Below, piece after piece: positions 43,314 through 51,692 of a DNA stretch of 64,000 nucleotides. The notes under the pieces were generated by a model. That model was not told where the DNA came from and searched no databases. It saw nothing but the letters and a program-made list of their open reading frames with translations. Position 1 is the stretch's first letter. The number at the start of each line of letters is the position of its first letter. Origin of the DNA: Zunongwangia mangrovi (GTDB lineage: Bacteria; Bacteroidota; Bacteroidia; Flavobacteriales; Flavobacteriaceae); assembly GCF_900112105.1 (NCBI RefSeq), contig NZ_FOKV01000010.1, positions 1 through 64,000 of the forward strand. Reading direction: 5' to 3'. The position numbers and the translations under genes were made by a program.

Positions 43314-43862
43314 ATGAAAGATAAGCCAGGAAAAATTCAGGATAAAATAGACGCTAAATTTTTAGAGGAACGTAAAATATTTATGTGGGGACCGGTAGAC
43401 GATAAATCGGCCAAACACGTGATAGATCGTTTACTTTATCTTGATTTGAAAGGAAAAGAAGAAATTCAGCTTTATATCAATAGCCCGGGTGGTTATGTTA
43501 CAGATGGTTTTGCAATTTACGATACGATACAGGCCATAGAAGCGCCGGTTTCTACTATTTGCACCGGTCTTGCAGCATCTATGGGATCTATTTTACTTTC
43601 TGCAGGAAAAAAAGGAAGACGATTTATACAACCTCATGCTAAAGTAATGATACATCAACCTTCTGGTGGTGCGAGAGGTCAGGCTTCAAATATCGAAATT
43701 CAGGCTACAGAGATCTTAAAAACTAAAGAACTTAGCGCGAAGATCCTTGCTGAAAACTGCGGACAAACTGCAGAAAAAGTGATGAAAGACTTTAACCGTG
43801 ATTACTGGATGGATGCGCAGGAATCTTTAGACTACGGCATTGTTGATGGTATCCTAAAATAA
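43314..43862 (+). CDS. clpP: ClpP-type protease subunit
   Basis: The 182-residue serine protease has the ClpP triad Ser92 (ASMGSILLSAG), His114 (MIHQPSGG) and Asp163 (FNRDYWMDAQ). INSPGGYVTDGFAIYD, the substrate-binding strand, is also present. It is shorter than usual main ClpP proteins (about 195-220) and is not next to clpX or tig. It may be a second ClpP paralogue. A small GNAT gene follows after 5 bp. Confidence 0.9.
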   Translation: MKDKPGKIQDKIDAKFLEERKIFMWGPVDDKSAKHVIDRLLYLDLKGKEEIQLYINSPGGYVTDGFAIYDTIQAIEAPVSTICTGLAASMGSILLSAGKKGRRFIQPHAKVMIHQPSGGARGQASNIEIQATEILKTKELSAKILAENCGQTAEKVMKDFNRDYWMDAQESLDYGIVDGILK

Positions 43863-43867
43863 AAGAT

Positions 43868-44155
43868 ATGGAAAGCCCTATTAAACACAAGGAAAACGAC
43901 CGCATGGGCATGTTTTATATGGAAGGTGAGAAAGGAATCATTGCTGAACTTACCTATACAAAATCTGGAAACGGACTTATAACTATAGACCATACAGAAG
44001 TAAAACGCCAATATGAAGGACAGGGAAAAGCAACCAAACTAGTGGCTGAAACTGTTAAATATGCGAGAGAAAAAGACTTGAAGATCGAACCACTTTGCCC
44101 ATTTGCAGAGGTAATGTTCGAGCGTTATTCAGAATACTCTGATGTTAGGGCATAA
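43868..44155 (+). CDS. Small YjdJ-type GNAT protein
   Basis: The 95-residue protein has the short GNAT form: IAELTYTKSGNGLITIDHTEV, then RQYEGQGKATKLVAETVKYA with the CoA loop QGKATK, and LKIEPLCPFAEVMFER. Members are minimal N-acetyltransferases. The 5-bp gap to clpP implies one transcript. A palindromic terminator follows. Confidence 0.88.
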   Translation: MESPIKHKENDRMGMFYMEGEKGIIAELTYTKSGNGLITIDHTEVKRQYEGQGKATKLVAETVKYAREKDLKIEPLCPFAEVMFERYSEYSDVRA

Positions 44156-44166
44156 TTAATATTAAG

Positions 44167-44210
44167 AAAAAACTAGGGCTGAAATTGTACAATTTCAGCC
44201 CTAGTTTTTT
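44167..44210. terminator. 44-bp perfect palindrome, bidirectional terminator
   Basis: Two 22-bp arms match without mismatch (AAAAAACTAGGGCTGAAATT and GT / its complement), with A- and T-runs at the ends. It lies between the convergent small GNAT and transpeptidase genes. Confidence 0.92.
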
Positions 44211-44228
44211 ATAATGTAAAGCTTATTA

Positions 44229-44987
44229 TTAAGCCTTTTGATTTAAAAATGTACTATTGGATAAGTAGTCCTGAGAACTTTTATTAATATAAACCACAGA
44301 ATTTCCTTTAATCGTATTAATGATCTCTCTAGAAATCTTTCTAGGCACTGCAGGACAACCATAACTGCGACCAGCTCTACCTCTACTATTCACAAATCTC
44401 TCGGTCACATAATCTGAACCGTGAATAACAACATAACGTTTTCTTGCGTTGCTATTAAATTTTTTCTCCATTCCATCAATAAAAAGAGAAAGACCGTTTT
44501 TACCATAATAAGTCTCACCGGTCACATAAAAACCTAAACTACTTTTATGACTATTTACAGCATTAGAGAAAGTTTTAGCAAATTCCCAACCAGAATTTTT
44601 ACCATGCGATGTATAAGTATTAAAAAGCACATCCTGATTTTCCATATCTAAAACCCAAAATCTTTTTAGCTTAGAAGAAAGATCAAAATCAATGATCGTA
44701 AGCAACTTATTTTTTACTTTACCTTCATCTTCTAACTTGTAATAGCCTTTCATTGCATTTTGAAAAGCAACAAGTTTAGGCATACTTTCATTTTTATCTT
44801 TAAAAGTATCATATAACATACCTACCTTATCTTCAAAAGTAAGTTCAGTTTTTTTAATCTCGAAATTATCTAATTCAGCTAATAATTTTTGGTCTTTTTT
44901 AATTTTAATTTCAGAAGTTGCAGTAGATCCCGAAAAGGCAGTTGAAAACATTAAAACTACCGCTACAGCCATTAATCGTTTCGTCAT
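44229..44987 (-). CDS. Murein L,D-transpeptidase catalytic-domain protein
   Basis: The exported 252-residue protein has a signal sequence (MTKRLMAVAVVLMFSTAF) and an N-terminal helical part. The catalytic end has VVIHGSDYV and GRSYGCPAVP with the nucleophile Cys. This family cross-links or anchors to peptidoglycan through L,D bonds. I chose ATG at 44987, since it gives a clean signal peptide; an ATG 69 bp upstream would add an unlikely leader. Confidence 0.9.
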   Translation of the reverse strand: MTKRLMAVAVVLMFSTAFSGSTATSEIKIKKDQKLLAELDNFEIKKTELTFEDKVGMLYDTFKDKNESMPKLVAFQNAMKGYYKLEDEGKVKNKLLTIIDFDLSSKLKRFWVLDMENQDVLFNTYTSHGKNSGWEFAKTFSNAVNSHKSSLGFYVTGETYYGKNGLSLFIDGMEKKFNSNARKRYVVIHGSDYVTERFVNSRGRAGRSYGCPAVPRKISREIINTIKGNSVVYINKSSQDYLSNSTFLNQKA

Positions 44988-45369
44988 TTTGGGGTTTGTT
45001 TTGTTAATTTTATCTAAAATTTTTGCCAACATACAAAAAATAACATGCTTACACAATTTTCATAATAATTATTTGAAATCTAAGCTGTTAAATCTAATTT
45101 AACAATAAGCATCATACTATTTCATGAACGCTGATTGACCTATGTTATTACATAAACCGATCCATAAAATGTTAAATTTTATAATCCCGATATGTTAAAA
45201 AAAATTGACAAAATTATTTTTTAAGGTTTTAAATCGTTTTCGTTGAAAAATATTTTAAGATCTCAATTTTAATCTCCAAAAAGTGAATAACTTTAATAAA
45301 ACATTAAGGTTGCAGCATTTAGCAACTTTTAATTTGTTTTTATCTTTATCCAAAATTTACACCATTACA
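44988..45369. promoter_or_regulatory. Divergent control region of the transpeptidase and gpmI
   Basis: In these 382 bp I see a weak promoter for gpmI: TATCTTTA at 45341-45348 with TTTA exactly 19 bp upstream (45318-45321). A small hairpin GTTGC/GCAAC lies near 45308-45325. The rest is AT-rich with no open frame I would defend. Confidence 0.4.
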
Positions 45370-46887
45370 ATGAACAAGAAGGTATTATTAATGATATTAG
45401 ACGGTTGGGGACTTACTCAAAACGAAGATGTTTCTGCTGTCGCAAAAGCGAACACTCCATTTGTAGACGAAATTTCTAAAAAATATCCTCACGCTCAATT
45501 AAGAACTGATGGAATGAACGTTGGTTTACCAGAAGGGCAAATGGGAAATAGTGAAGTTGGTCACATGAATCTTGGAGCTGGTCGTGTGGTTTATCAGGAT
45601 CTTGTAAAGATCAATCAGGCTGTAGAAAATAAAACTTTAATTGAAGAGCCCGCATTACGCGAAGCTTTTGAGTATGCTAAGAAAAATGATAAGCCAATCC
45701 ATTTTATGGGACTTTTAAGTGATGGTGGTGTACACTCTCATATTAAACACCTTAAAGGTCTTTTAACCGCTGCTGAAGATTACGGCATTGAAAATAAATA
45801 TCTACACGCTTTTACAGATGGCCGAGATGTAGATCCTCGCTCTGGAAAAGGTTTTGTAGAAGAGATACAACAACACCTTAAAGAAACTAATGGAGAATTA
45901 GCATCTATTATTGGCCGTTATTATGCCATGGATCGTGATAAAAGATGGGAACGTGTAGAACAAGCTTACGACCTAATCGTTAAGGGAGAAGGAAAAGAAA
46001 CTCAGGATCCCGTACAAGCTGTACAAGATAGTTATGACGATGAAGTTACAGACGAATTTATAAAGCCAATCGTTATTACAAAAGAAGATGGCACGCCTGT
46101 TGCTAAACTTCAGGAAAAAGATGTTGTAATTTTCTTTAATTTTAGAACAGATCGTGGTAGACAGTTAACCCAGGCTCTAAGTCAGGATGACTTTGCTGAA
46201 TATGATATGAAGAAAATGCCTTTATATTATGTGACGCTAACCAAGTATGATGATAGCTTTAAAAACGTAAATGTGATCTTTAAAAAAGAAAACATAAAAA
46301 GTACATTAGGTGAAGTACTGGAGTTTGTTGGTAAAAAGCAGATCAGAATTGCTGAAACTGAGAAATATCCGCACGTTACTTTCTTCTTCTCTGGTGGTCG
46401 TGAAGAACCATTTAAAGGAGAAAAAAGGATTATGTGTAATTCTCCAAAAGTAGCTACCTACGACCTACAGCCAGAGATGAGTGCTTACGAAATTAGAGAT
46501 AAGATTGTTCCTGAATTAAATAAAAAATCGGCTGATTTTATTTGCTTAAATTTCGCGAATCCAGACATGGTTGGACACACAGGTGTTTTTGAAGCCGCTG
46601 TAAAAGCATGTGAAACTGTAGATGAATGTGCAAAAGATGTATGTACTACTGCTATGGATAATGATTATTCTGTAATTGTGATTGCAGATCATGGAAATAG
46701 TGAAACGATGATCAACGAAGACGGATCTCCAAATACAGCGCATACTACGAACCCAGTTCCATTAATTCTTTTAGATAAAGACATTAAAGAAATAAAAAGT
46801 GGTAAATTGGGCGATATTGCACCAACTATTTTAAAATTGATGGGAATCGAGAAGCCTGAATTAATGACGCAGGATTCCCTTGTTTAA
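45370..46887 (+). CDS. gpmI: 2,3-bisphosphoglycerate-independent phosphoglycerate mutase
   Basis: The 505-residue enzyme has the alkaline-phosphatase-like metal sites MILDGWGL (Asp11) and GQMGNSEVGHMNLGAGR with the phosphoserine Ser61. YYAMDRDKRWER, NFANPDMVGHTG and VIADHGNSETM are also present. It interconverts 3- and 2-phosphoglycerate. I chose ATG at 45370, as the frame upstream (from 45283) has no homology pattern and the metal site starts right after this Met. Confidence 0.96.
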   Translation: MNKKVLLMILDGWGLTQNEDVSAVAKANTPFVDEISKKYPHAQLRTDGMNVGLPEGQMGNSEVGHMNLGAGRVVYQDLVKINQAVENKTLIEEPALREAFEYAKKNDKPIHFMGLLSDGGVHSHIKHLKGLLTAAEDYGIENKYLHAFTDGRDVDPRSGKGFVEEIQQHLKETNGELASIIGRYYAMDRDKRWERVEQAYDLIVKGEGKETQDPVQAVQDSYDDEVTDEFIKPIVITKEDGTPVAKLQEKDVVIFFNFRTDRGRQLTQALSQDDFAEYDMKKMPLYYVTLTKYDDSFKNVNVIFKKENIKSTLGEVLEFVGKKQIRIAETEKYPHVTFFFSGGREEPFKGEKRIMCNSPKVATYDLQPEMSAYEIRDKIVPELNKKSADFICLNFANPDMVGHTGVFEAAVKACETVDECAKDVCTTAMDNDYSVIVIADHGNSETMINEDGSPNTAHTTNPVPLILLDKDIKEIKSGKLGDIAPTILKLMGIEKPELMTQDSLV

Positions 46888-46910
46888 TTAAAAGCAAGAC
46901 GCTAAAAAAA

Positions 46911-47453
46911 ATGACAAAACTAATTCCCTTTATGGTTTCCGTACTTTTAGGGTGCGGCACCGTAAATACTTCTAAAGAAAGCAATAACGAGGCATCTGTA
47001 GCAGAAGTGCAACAAAGTATGCTATTAGGTAAATTCAAAAAAGAAGACCTGCAGCAGCAGCCTTATGCTTCCTGGTTTGAGTCCAGGTACGAAAAATTTG
47101 AACCAAAGGCTGAAGCTATGGAAACCATCAAGGAAAACATTAATGATTACGAAATTAAGATCTTTATGGGTACCTGGTGTGGCGATAGTAAAAGAGAAAC
47201 ACCACGTTTCTTTAAAATATTAGATGAGACCGGTTACGATCAAGATAAGCTTACGGCTATCGCAGTAGACTATAGCAAATCTACACCAGAAAAGTACGAA
47301 GACGAAGTAAACCTAGATCGTGTACCTACTATCATTTTTTACAAAGACGGTAAAGAAGTAAACCGTTTTGTAGAATTTGCGCAAGAAAGTCTTGAAGAAG
47401 ATATTGCTAAAATAGTAAGTGGTAAAAAGTACAAAAACTCGTACGCCGAGTAA
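46911..47453 (+). CDS. Thioredoxin-like lipoprotein
   Basis: The 180-residue protein begins with a lipobox VLLGC (Cys15) and has a thioredoxin-like domain (about 75-170). The active site is MGTWCGDSKRE, in which the second cysteine of CxxC is replaced by serine, and the cis-proline segment is DRVPTIIFYKDG. CGDS-type members are common in Bacteroidota. A monothiol role or bacillithiol-like chemistry is possible. It follows gpmI by 23 bp and may share its transcript. Confidence 0.85.
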   Translation: MTKLIPFMVSVLLGCGTVNTSKESNNEASVAEVQQSMLLGKFKKEDLQQQPYASWFESRYEKFEPKAEAMETIKENINDYEIKIFMGTWCGDSKRETPRFFKILDETGYDQDKLTAIAVDYSKSTPEKYEDEVNLDRVPTIIFYKDGKEVNRFVEFAQESLEEDIAKIVSGKKYKNSYAE

Positions 47454-47512
47454 ATAAATAAGTGTTTGAAAACGGGTAGTTAACTGCTATTCATTTATTT
47501 TTGCTGAACGTT

Positions 47513-47923
47513 ATGTCCCCTACACTAACAATAGCGATAGATTTTGACGGTACTATTGTAGAAAATAAGTACCCAGAAATAGGTAAGCCCCTTTTGTTTG
47601 CTTTTGAAACATTAAAAAAGCTACAAGAAGATGGGCATAACCTTATTCTATGGACTTACCGCAAAGGCACTCGTTTAGAAGAGGCCGTAACATTTTGCAA
47701 AAAAAATGGCATAAATTTCTATGCTGTAAATAAAAGCTACCCTGAAGAAAAGTTTGATGAAAGCCTTAGTCGTAAGATTTTGGCCGATATTTTTATTGAC
47801 GACCGTAATATTGGCGGTATGTTAGGATGGGGAGAAATCTACCAAATGATTTCTCAAAAGACAGGGAGCAAGCACTCAAAGCAAATTAAAAAAAAGAAAA
47901 ACCGATTTTTCGGTAGACTATAA
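47513..47923 (+). CDS. BT0820-type HAD phosphatase
   Basis: The 136-residue protein has HAD motif I AIDFDGTIVE, motif II LILWTYRKG and the DD of DIFIDDRNIG. Small capless HAD proteins of this type (BT0820) are known from Bacteroides structural work. I chose ATG at 47513; a TTG at 47501 would add four residues. map lies 12 bp downstream. Confidence 0.88.
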   Translation: MSPTLTIAIDFDGTIVENKYPEIGKPLLFAFETLKKLQEDGHNLILWTYRKGTRLEEAVTFCKKNGINFYAVNKSYPEEKFDESLSRKILADIFIDDRNIGGMLGWGEIYQMISQKTGSKHSKQIKKKKNRFFGRL

Positions 47924-47935
47924 AGATTAACACTA

Positions 47936-48751
47936 ATGATTATACCTAAAACAAGGGAACAGATTGAATTAATTAGGGAAAGTGCACAAATCGTATCGAA
48001 AACCCTGGGGATGCTGGCCAAAGAAGTTAAGCCTGGTATTTCTACACTTCAGCTGGATAAAATGGCAGAAGAATTTATTAGAGATCATGGCGCCCATCCA
48101 GGATTTTTAGGAATGTACGATTTTCCAAATTCCTTATGTATGAGTCCAAATGCACAGGTAGTGCACGGGATTCCTAACGATAAGCCCCTTGTTGAAGGTG
48201 ATATTATTTCTATTGATTGTGGTGCTTTAAAAAATGGTTTCTACGGAGATCATGCTTATACCTTCGCTGTAGGAGAAGTCGCCCCAGAAACACAAAAACT
48301 CCTGGAGGTTACCAAAGAATCACTTTATGTAGGAATAAGAGAATTCAAAGCCGGCAATCGTGTCGGTGATGTTGGCTATGCTATTCAGAAATTTACTGAA
48401 GACCATGGTTACGGAGTTGTTCGTGAGCTTGTTGGTCACGGCCTTGGCGCTAAAATGCACGAAGACCCAGAAATGCCTAATTATGGCAGAAAAGGTCGAG
48501 GAAAGAAATTTGTAGAAGGAATGGTAGTTGCGATAGAACCCATGACGAATTTGGGTACACGTCGTATTAAACAGCTTCCCGATGGCTGGACGATTCTAAC
48601 TGCAGATAACAAACCAAGTGCTCATTTTGAACACGATGTAGCCTTAATCGACGGCAAACCGGAGCTGTTGTCCACCTTCAGTTATATCTATGAAGCTTTA
48701 GGCATAGAAAGTAACGAAGAAGACGAATTTAGAGCAAAAACCTATGATTAA
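47936..48751 (+). CDS. map: Type I methionine aminopeptidase
   Basis: The 271-residue enzyme shows the metal ligands in IDCGALKNGFYGDHAYTF (two Asp), GHGLGAKMHEDPEMPNYG (His), VVAIEPMT (Glu) and the late Glu in FEHDVAL. It removes the initiator methionine. Its last 8 bp overlap the start of the NUMOD4/HNH-like gene. Confidence 0.95.
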   Translation: MIIPKTREQIELIRESAQIVSKTLGMLAKEVKPGISTLQLDKMAEEFIRDHGAHPGFLGMYDFPNSLCMSPNAQVVHGIPNDKPLVEGDIISIDCGALKNGFYGDHAYTFAVGEVAPETQKLLEVTKESLYVGIREFKAGNRVGDVGYAIQKFTEDHGYGVVRELVGHGLGAKMHEDPEMPNYGRKGRGKKFVEGMVVAIEPMTNLGTRRIKQLPDGWTILTADNKPSAHFEHDVALIDGKPELLSTFSYIYEALGIESNEEDEFRAKTYD

Positions 48752-49310
48752 AAATTTCAGAGGAGAGGTTTGGAAAACCCTACACAAAGAAGAATGGGAA
48801 GACCGTTTTGTCTACAAAGTATCTAATTACGGTAGACTGGTAAGCTTCCTAAAAAACAAAGAAGAAGGCGAATTAATGCGTGGCGGCCGGGTTGGAGGCT
48901 ACCTTAATTTCGCTGTGAAATTAAAGTCTGGAAAGTCCAAGACGTATTACATACACCGTATTGTTGCAGAACTTTTTCTGGACAAAAAAGAAGGAGATAA
49001 GTATGTAATTCACAAGAACTTTAAGAAAGACGATAACCGCGTAGAAAATATTGCATGGGCAACCAAAGACGAATGGGTTGCACATCAATACAACAGCCCT
49101 AGCGTTAAAGAGAACAAGAAAAAACGTAAACTTAGAAAGGTTACTTCTTATTCTAAATTAACCTATGCACAGGCGGTAATCCTTAAAAAGAAATTACTGG
49201 ACCCAAATAGAAAAACAAGAATTCGTGTTCTTGCGAAACAATTTGGAGTTTCAGAAATGCAGCTTTACCGAATTAAATCTGGTGAGAACTGGGGAGATAT
49301 CGAAGTATAG
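48744..49310 (+). CDS. NUMOD4/HNH-like protein with C-terminal HTH
   Basis: The 188-residue protein begins with a NUMOD4-like segment (about 7-50, EVWKTLHKEEWEDRFVYKVSNYGRL). An HNH_3-like part follows (about 68-115, YIHRIVAELFLDKK, VIHKNFKKDDNRVENIAWAT), and a short HTH ends it (RVLAKQFGVSEMQLYRIKSGENW). These are modules of homing endonucleases, here in a stand-alone gene coupled to map. The two histidines and the Asn of the HNH pattern remain, so activity cannot be excluded. No intron or intein is near. A domesticated DNA-binding role is possible. Confidence 0.75.
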   Translation: MIKNFRGEVWKTLHKEEWEDRFVYKVSNYGRLVSFLKNKEEGELMRGGRVGGYLNFAVKLKSGKSKTYYIHRIVAELFLDKKEGDKYVIHKNFKKDDNRVENIAWATKDEWVAHQYNSPSVKENKKKRKLRKVTSYSKLTYAQAVILKKKLLDPNRKTRIRVLAKQFGVSEMQLYRIKSGENWGDIEV

Positions 49311-49330
49311 ACATTCGAGATAATTTCCTG

Positions 49331-49358
49331 TTGAAAGCATTTAATTTGAATATCTTTG
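49331..49358 (+). promoter_or_regulatory. Promoter TTG-N17-TATCTTTG
   Basis: TTG at 49331-49333 and TATCTTTG at 49351-49358 match the Bacteroidetes consensus with slightly short spacing. The start of the methyltransferase gene is 21 bp further on. Confidence 0.6.
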
Positions 49359-49379
49359 GCTCCGGAAAGATATACTTAA

Positions 49380-50153
49380 ATGAAAAGGCTTTTTAAAAAG
49401 ATTCTCAATACAGTACCAAGACCGTTATTAATACGTCTTAGTTATTTTGTTAAGCCATTTTTGGTCTTAACACTTAAAGGCAGCACCTATACGGATCCTA
49501 TAGATGGTAAAAGCTTTAAAAAGTTTTTACCTTATGGGTATGAGAATCAGCGGGAAAATGTTTTATCTCCATCGACGCTTTCTTTAGAACGTCATCGCTT
49601 ATTATGGCTTTATTTGAAGCAAAAAACAAGCCTTTTTGAGGCAAATATCAAAGTGCTTCATTTTGCGCCAGAGCAGGCTTTTTACAAACGTTTCAGACAA
49701 TTAGATAATCTCGATTATACTACAACAGATCTTAATTCGCCCTTAGCTGACGTAAAAGCAGACATCTGTAATCTTCCTTTTAAGGATAACGAGTTTGATT
49801 TTATTCTGTGCAATCATGTTTTAGAGCATATTCCAGATGATACTAAAGCCATGCAGGAAATTTTGCGTGTGCTTAAACCTGGAGGAACGGCTATTTTACA
49901 AATTCCGCAGGAGTTAGATCGCGCCACTACTTTCGAAGATGACAGTATCACAGATCCAAAAGAGAGAGCCCAAATTTTTGGCCAATATGACCACGTTCGT
50001 GTTTACGGAAGAGATTACTTTGATAAATTAAGAAACATTGGTTTTGACGTTGAAGAAGTCAACTTTACTTCAGAACTTTCTGCTGAACAGGTTGATAAAT
50101 TCCGACTTGCCAAAGGTGAAATTATTCCGGTTTGCCATAAACCTGAATTTTGA
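49380..50153 (+). CDS. SAM-dependent methyltransferase
   Basis: The 257-residue protein has a class I methyltransferase core (VLHFAPEQAF, ADICNLPFKDNEFDFILCNHVLEHI, MQEILRVLKPGGTAILQIP). Motif I is FAPEQ rather than a Gly-rich loop, a pattern seen in the methyltransferase_11 proteins of Bacteroidota. The substrate is unknown. It has its own promoter. Confidence 0.85.
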   Translation: MKRLFKKILNTVPRPLLIRLSYFVKPFLVLTLKGSTYTDPIDGKSFKKFLPYGYENQRENVLSPSTLSLERHRLLWLYLKQKTSLFEANIKVLHFAPEQAFYKRFRQLDNLDYTTTDLNSPLADVKADICNLPFKDNEFDFILCNHVLEHIPDDTKAMQEILRVLKPGGTAILQIPQELDRATTFEDDSITDPKERAQIFGQYDHVRVYGRDYFDKLRNIGFDVEEVNFTSELSAEQVDKFRLAKGEIIPVCHKPEF

Positions 50154-50220
50154 TCAACTAAAATTTTAAAATTTCTGCTTCAGAATATCTAATATTGAAG
50201 CTTGAAGCGAAAACCAGCAA

Positions 50221-51255
50221 TTACTCACTAATTAAAACTTCCTGAAATCCTTCAGAGGTATAAACTTTAGTTGAATCATTTTCAGCATAAATAAAATAAA
50301 CCTCGATATTATCCAATTTCGATGATAATTCTTTAGCCTTATCTAGCCCTAAAGCCATAAATGCAGTAGCATATCCATCGGCAAGCATACAACTTTCAGC
50401 AAGAACAGATGCACTTAGCAAATTGCTTCTTTCTGGCTTACCAGTAAGCGGATTTATGGTATGTACATAACGTTCGCCGGTAACCGAATCTATTCTGAAT
50501 TTTCGATAGTTCCCTGAGGTTGCCATACCTCTATTTTTAAGCTTCAACGTAGCCTGAAAAGTCCTTTCTCCTTCTTCCTGCAATGGATCATCTATAGCGA
50601 CAATAAAAGGCTTCTGTTTTGTGATATGCTCGCCTTTGCTTACTAATTCTCCACCTAATTCAATCAAATAATTTTGCACTCCCCTACTTTCAAAATATTC
50701 AGCTATAACATCGATCGTATACCCTTTAGCGATTGCATTAAAATCAAGATAAATTTTTGGGTCTTCTTTTACAATTTCAGATTCTGAATTCAGCTTCAAC
50801 TTATCAAAACCTACATATTGCAGTAAAGAATCGATGGTTTTATCATCCAAGGCATCTAAATGACTATCTGGTCCAAAACCATATGCATTTACTAAATTCC
50901 CTACCGTAGGATCAAAATAACCTTCGGTTTCTTGATATATTTTACCAGAAGCTTGGAAAACTCGTTTAAAATGACTGTCGATTTTTACTGAATCTACTCC
51001 TTTATTGATTAAAGAGATATCGGAATTCTCCCAATAAGTACTCATTGACTGATTTATCACATCGAAAATACTATCCAAAGCCTTTTCTACCTGTAAATCG
51101 TCCTTTCCTGTGAAGATTTTAATATGATAAGAAGTGCCCAAAGCCTCACCGGCATAATTTTTTTCTTCGAATTCATTGCCTTCGCAGCCAATAAAAAAAG
51201 AAGCGCATAAAACAACGAATATTGATATGGTGTATTTAAATTTCCTGCCAGCCAT
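50221..51255 (-). CDS. apbE: FAD:protein FMN transferase
   Basis: The 344-residue lipoprotein (lipobox FFIGC, Cys24) has ApbE features: YLDFNAIAKGYTIDVIAEYF, LIELGGELVSKG, MATSGNYRKF, HTINPLTGKPE and the C-terminal ADGYATAFMALG. It attaches FMN to threonines of NqrB and NqrC on the outside of the membrane, which fits its place just after the nqr operon. It overlaps the 119-residue gene upstream by 20 bp. Confidence 0.95.
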   Translation of the reverse strand: MAGRKFKYTISIFVVLCASFFIGCEGNEFEEKNYAGEALGTSYHIKIFTGKDDLQVEKALDSIFDVINQSMSTYWENSDISLINKGVDSVKIDSHFKRVFQASGKIYQETEGYFDPTVGNLVNAYGFGPDSHLDALDDKTIDSLLQYVGFDKLKLNSESEIVKEDPKIYLDFNAIAKGYTIDVIAEYFESRGVQNYLIELGGELVSKGEHITKQKPFIVAIDDPLQEEGERTFQATLKLKNRGMATSGNYRKFRIDSVTGERYVHTINPLTGKPERSNLLSASVLAESCMLADGYATAFMALGLDKAKELSSKLDNIEVYFIYAENDSTKVYTSEGFQEVLISE

Positions 51256-51595
51256 CGTAATTAATAATATAATTTTCTTCGTGAGTTACTGGTAATTCAT
51301 AATCTTTAGCATTCGCGATACCAACCCCGGCATAAAAAGTTCTAGCTTTAAACTTAGTAGCGTGCTGCTTCATAGTTTCCATATAAATTCTATCCATAAC
51401 TTTTGGATCCATAGGATAACTTATAGCACGAACCACCACAAAATGAAGTTTTTTATTTTTCAATGCTACAAATTGCGGATTTGCTTTTATACTACTGTTT
51501 ACCCCTAAAAACTCATAGCCATTTTTTTCTAAATCTTCGCCTACCACATTCATTGCAAGGTTGTGAAGCTCCTGTTTTGTTAACTCGTTTGCCAT
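51236..51595 (-). CDS. Conserved 119-aa protein of the nqr-apbE locus
   Basis: The soluble protein (VVGEDLEKNGYEFLGVNSSIKA, FVALKNKKLHFVVVRAISYP, KARTFYAGVGIANAKDYELP) has no cofactor motif. Relatives are often labelled as an NqrF subunit because of location, but it shares neither the ferredoxin nor the FAD domain. It lies between nqrF and apbE and overlaps apbE. A role in Nqr assembly or flavin attachment is inferred from context only. Confidence 0.7.
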   Translation of the reverse strand: MANELTKQELHNLAMNVVGEDLEKNGYEFLGVNSSIKANPQFVALKNKKLHFVVVRAISYPMDPKVMDRIYMETMKQHATKFKARTFYAGVGIANAKDYELPVTHEENYIINYDGWQEI

Positions 51596-51646
51596 GCTGC
51601 AAAATTACAAATAGAAGACTTAAACGCTAGAAAAAGAACACAAAAA

Positions 51647-51670
51647 AAGCCGACTTATATAAGTCGGCTT
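51647..51670 (-). terminator. Terminator after nqrF
   Basis: A perfect palindrome AAGCCGACTTAT/ATAAGTCGGCTT, followed on the minus strand by TTTTTTTG. It separates the nqrA-F transcript from the downstream pair. Confidence 0.85.
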
Positions 51671-51692
51671 AGTATTATTTTTAAATTTTGAA

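Noticed and set aside
43136-43324. Frame antisense to the GNAT gene and running into clpP
   Set aside because: Shadow of the acetyltransferase gene; no independent features.
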